Shown here: positions 62,138-64,000 of the stretch, in pieces
Numbering within the stretch: the first letter of the stretch is position 1
Layout of the letters: each line of letters begins with the position of its first letter
Assembly (NCBI RefSeq): GCF_002163835.1
Contig: NZ_CP019331.1
Coordinates: 2,021,001-2,085,000, forward strand
Length of the DNA stretch: 64,000 nt
Reading direction: 5' to 3'
Origin: Polaribacter sp. SA4-10
GTDB taxonomy: Bacteria; Bacteroidota; Bacteroidia; Flavobacteriales; Flavobacteriaceae
Position numbers and translations under genes: made by a program
The notes under the pieces: model-generated
Database searches by the model: none
What the model was told of the DNA's origin: nothing
The model's input: only the letters and a program-made list of their open reading frames with translations

Positions 62138-62695
62138 CTAAAATATTAAAGGAATTAAAAACCAAGTCATAATTAAACCACCAATAAAAAAACCAATTGT
62201 AGCTAATAAAGAAGGTAATTGCAAACTACTTAATCCTGTAATTGAATGCCCAGAAGTACAACCACCGGCATAACGTGTACCAAAACCTATTAAAATTCCA
62301 GCACCAATTAAAATTAAGAACCCTTTTATAGTTAGTAAACTTTCTAAGCTAAAAATTTCTTCTGGCAGATAAGAACTTCCAGCATTAGAAAAACCTAAAC
62401 CTGCTAATTCATTAACTGTTTCAGGGTTTAAATCTATTGTTTGAGATTGCATTAAAAATTCTGAAGAGATAAAACCTCCAATTATAATTCCTGCTACAAA
62501 AAACAAACTCCATTTACTTTCTTTTAAATCTACTTTAAAATAATCTGAAATTTTTCCTGCTCCACCAATTGTACAGAAAGTCTCTAAACTTCTAGAAACA
62601 CCAAAAGCTTGTCCAAAATAGAACGTTAAAAATAGTACAAAAGCAATTAATGGCCCTCCAACATACCATGGCCAAGGTTGTGTAATAAACTCCAT
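62138..62695 (-). CDS. YeeE/YedE-type sulfur transporter half
   Basis: 185 aa, about four or five membrane helices. Conserved Cys residues in [15 protein letters not shown] and [16 protein letters not shown] are those that relay thiosulfate in TsuA-type channels. The partner half follows 88 bp later. Its start lies 1 bp after the waaA stop on the same strand. Confidence 0.9.
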   Translation of the reverse strand: MEFITQPWPWYVGGPLIAFVLFLTFYFGQAFGVSRSLETFCTIGGAGKISDYFKVDLKESKWSLFFVAGIIIGGFISSEFLMQSQTIDLNPETVNELAGLGFSNAGSSYLPEEIFSLESLLTIKGFLILIGAGILIGFGTRYAGGCTSGHSITGLSSLQLPSLLATIGFFIGGLIMTWFLIPLIF

Positions 62696-62696
62696 T

Positions 62697-63929
62697 TTAT
62701 AATATCTTCTTTAAATAATTCATAATTAACTTTGTTGCACCAAGATGATCTTGGATGTATTTTTTATTGATTTTCCCTGTGGATATTCTAAAACCTTCAT
62801 CCGATTTTAATCTCGTAAATGTAGTAGAAAACTCTTGATGATTACTGATAGAAATACATCCTTTTAAAGAAACCAAATCTACTGCTTCCTTAAATTTGTC
62901 GTATTTATTTCCAATAACTACAGGAATTCCAAAAGTTGCAGGTTCTAAAATATTATGTAATCCTGTTTTTAAACCTCCACCTACATAAGCAACATCTGCT
63001 GCTGCATAAATTTTGGTTAGAATCCCAATTGTATCAATTATAAAAACCTGAGATTCTGATAAATTTTCCCCTTCTTTTTCAGAAAACAAAATTGTTTTTT
63101 TATTGATGAGTTTCTTCATCCCAAAAATAGCTTCTTGCTTAATATTATGAGGCGCAATAATAAATTTTTCATTTTCCGATGCTTTATTATTGATGTAATC
63201 AATCAATAATTCTTCATCTTCTTGCCAAGTGCTTCCTGCTACTATTGTATATTGATTATTTTTAAATTCATTTATAAAATCAATTGAATTGTCTTGCTCT
63301 AAAATTTTAGAAACTCGGTCAAAACGCGTGTCACCAGCAATAGTAACAGTATTTAAATTAATAGAATTCAGTAACTCTTTAGAGTTTTTATCTTGTACAA
63401 AAAAGTGATGAAAAGCATCCAAAGATTTTCGCATAAAACCTCCATACCATTTAAAAAAAAGTTGTTTTTCTCTTAAAATTCCTGAAACTAAGATTGTTGG
63501 TACATTCTTCTTTTTTAACTCATTTAAAAAATTAGGCCAAAATTCATATTTAATAAATATTGCCAAAGTAGGATTTACTTCTTTTATAAATTTCCTTGCA
63601 TTTCGTTTAGAATCTAAAGGCAAATAACAAACTACGTCTGCTAAATTGTAGTTCTTTCTAATTTCATATCCTGAAGGAGAAAAAAATGTAACTAGAATTT
63701 TATAATCAGCGTAGTTACTTTTTATTTCTTCTATAATTGGTCTAGCTTGCTCAAACTCACCTAATGACGCAGCATGAAACCAAATTATTTTCTCATTCTT
63801 TAATTTAGCTATTTTAGAGAACGTTTCTCTTCTTCCATCAACAAAAAGTTTTATTTTTTTATTGAATAAAGCGTTAACTGATACTAAAATACGAGCTATA
63901 AAAATTAATATATTATATAAAAAATTCAT
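62697..63929 (-). CDS. waaA: 3-deoxy-D-manno-octulosonic acid transferase
   Basis: 410 aa inner-membrane GT-B enzyme adding Kdo to lipid A precursor. N-terminal hydrophobic anchor, then WFHAASLGEFEQARPIIEEI with the catalytic Glu, PTLAIFIKYEFWPNFL, VAGSTWQEDEELLI, and the C-terminal YVGGGLKTGLHNILEPATFG. Typical length and motifs. First visible gene of the long leftward operon into the Moco genes. Confidence 0.95.
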   Translation of the reverse strand: MNFLYNILIFIARILVSVNALFNKKIKLFVDGRRETFSKIAKLKNEKIIWFHAASLGEFEQARPIIEEIKSNYADYKILVTFFSPSGYEIRKNYNLADVVCYLPLDSKRNARKFIKEVNPTLAIFIKYEFWPNFLNELKKKNVPTILVSGILREKQLFFKWYGGFMRKSLDAFHHFFVQDKNSKELLNSINLNTVTIAGDTRFDRVSKILEQDNSIDFINEFKNNQYTIVAGSTWQEDEELLIDYINNKASENEKFIIAPHNIKQEAIFGMKKLINKKTILFSEKEGENLSESQVFIIDTIGILTKIYAAADVAYVGGGLKTGLHNILEPATFGIPVVIGNKYDKFKEAVDLVSLKGCISISNHQEFSTTFTRLKSDEGFRISTGKINKKYIQDHLGATKLIMNYLKKIL

Positions 63930-64000
63930 AAGCAGTAAATGTACAAACTATCAAATAGAAATAAAAGTTGCATTTAAATTATATGTACAAAAAAAACGCT

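Noticed and set aside
1..64000. CRISPR array, prophage or restriction-modification system
   Set aside because: No regularly spaced repeats, no cas genes, no phage structural genes and no methyltransferase-endonuclease pair were seen.

Overview
The window is about 68-70% A+T and comes from the chromosome of a marine-type member of the Flavobacteriaceae (Bacteroidota), probably close to Polaribacter or Tenacibaculum. This rests on the gliding genes gldE and gldD beside mutY and ssb, Bacteroidota-type promoters (TAnnTTTG), DUF3098 between ftsX and uppP, an 'SCxxx' lipoprotein style, a TonB-dependent receptor with a carboxypeptidase-like N-terminus, and a PID-CTERM-like small protein. The genus is an inference.

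Layout. 1-3.7 kb holds conserved core genes: fabH (cut by the left edge), rpmF, yceD/DUF177, pdxA and divergent ribE, then a small sorting-signal protein. 3.76-26.6 kb is an exopolysaccharide/O-antigen-type locus, transcribed leftward from an UpxY/NusG-like antiterminator to wza and wzc. It holds a Wzx-type flippase, a Wzy-like polymerase, an initiating sugar-phosphate transferase, at least five intact glycosyltransferase-type genes, amino-sugar enzymes (WbpB-, WbpD-, WbpI- and VioA-like, WbqC, GNAT), and many decayed genes. It is bounded on the right by an intact tRNA(CAT) gene and on the left by a copy of the 3' half of the same tRNA in the same orientation. Both ends also carry a tandem 11-bp repeat. 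That is the layout of an element integrated at a tRNA 3' end, although no integrase is visible.

26.7-38.9 kb holds a polyprenyl diphosphate synthase divergent from a tetR-tolC-hlyD-RND efflux operon with a clear palindromic operator, then recX, a structured intergenic element, two lipoproteins, an SDR-type threonine dehydrogenase, a thioredoxin-like protein and a conserved hypothetical. 39-42.7 kb is the conserved ftsX-DUF3098-uppP-truB cluster with methylmalonyl-CoA epimerase. 42.8-48.2 kb is an outer-membrane locus: TonB-dependent receptor, DUF5689 lipoprotein and a divergent lipoprotein of the endonuclease/exonuclease/phosphatase fold. 48.3-54 kb holds rng (with a hairpin-rich leader), a 29-residue basic ribosomal-type protein, HU, mutY, ssb, gldE and gldD.

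54-63.9 kb reads leftward almost without gaps: waaA, two half-size YeeE/YedE (thiosulfate-transporter type) genes, moaA, moeA, a four-helix-bundle protein, moaC, mobA, a MoeB/ThiF-rhodanese protein, a membrane protein and a membrane-anchored MutS-like ATPase. Most of this is a molybdenum-cofactor operon with apparent sulfur uptake attached. moaE, moaD and moaB are not in the window.

Most notable: the tRNA-bounded polysaccharide island with its repeats and repeated glycosyltransferase remnants, a sugar-phosphate transferase that seems to have exchanged its membrane anchor for a methyltransferase-like domain, a MobA with a MobB-like domain lacking its P-loop, and three consecutive hairpins in the rng leader.
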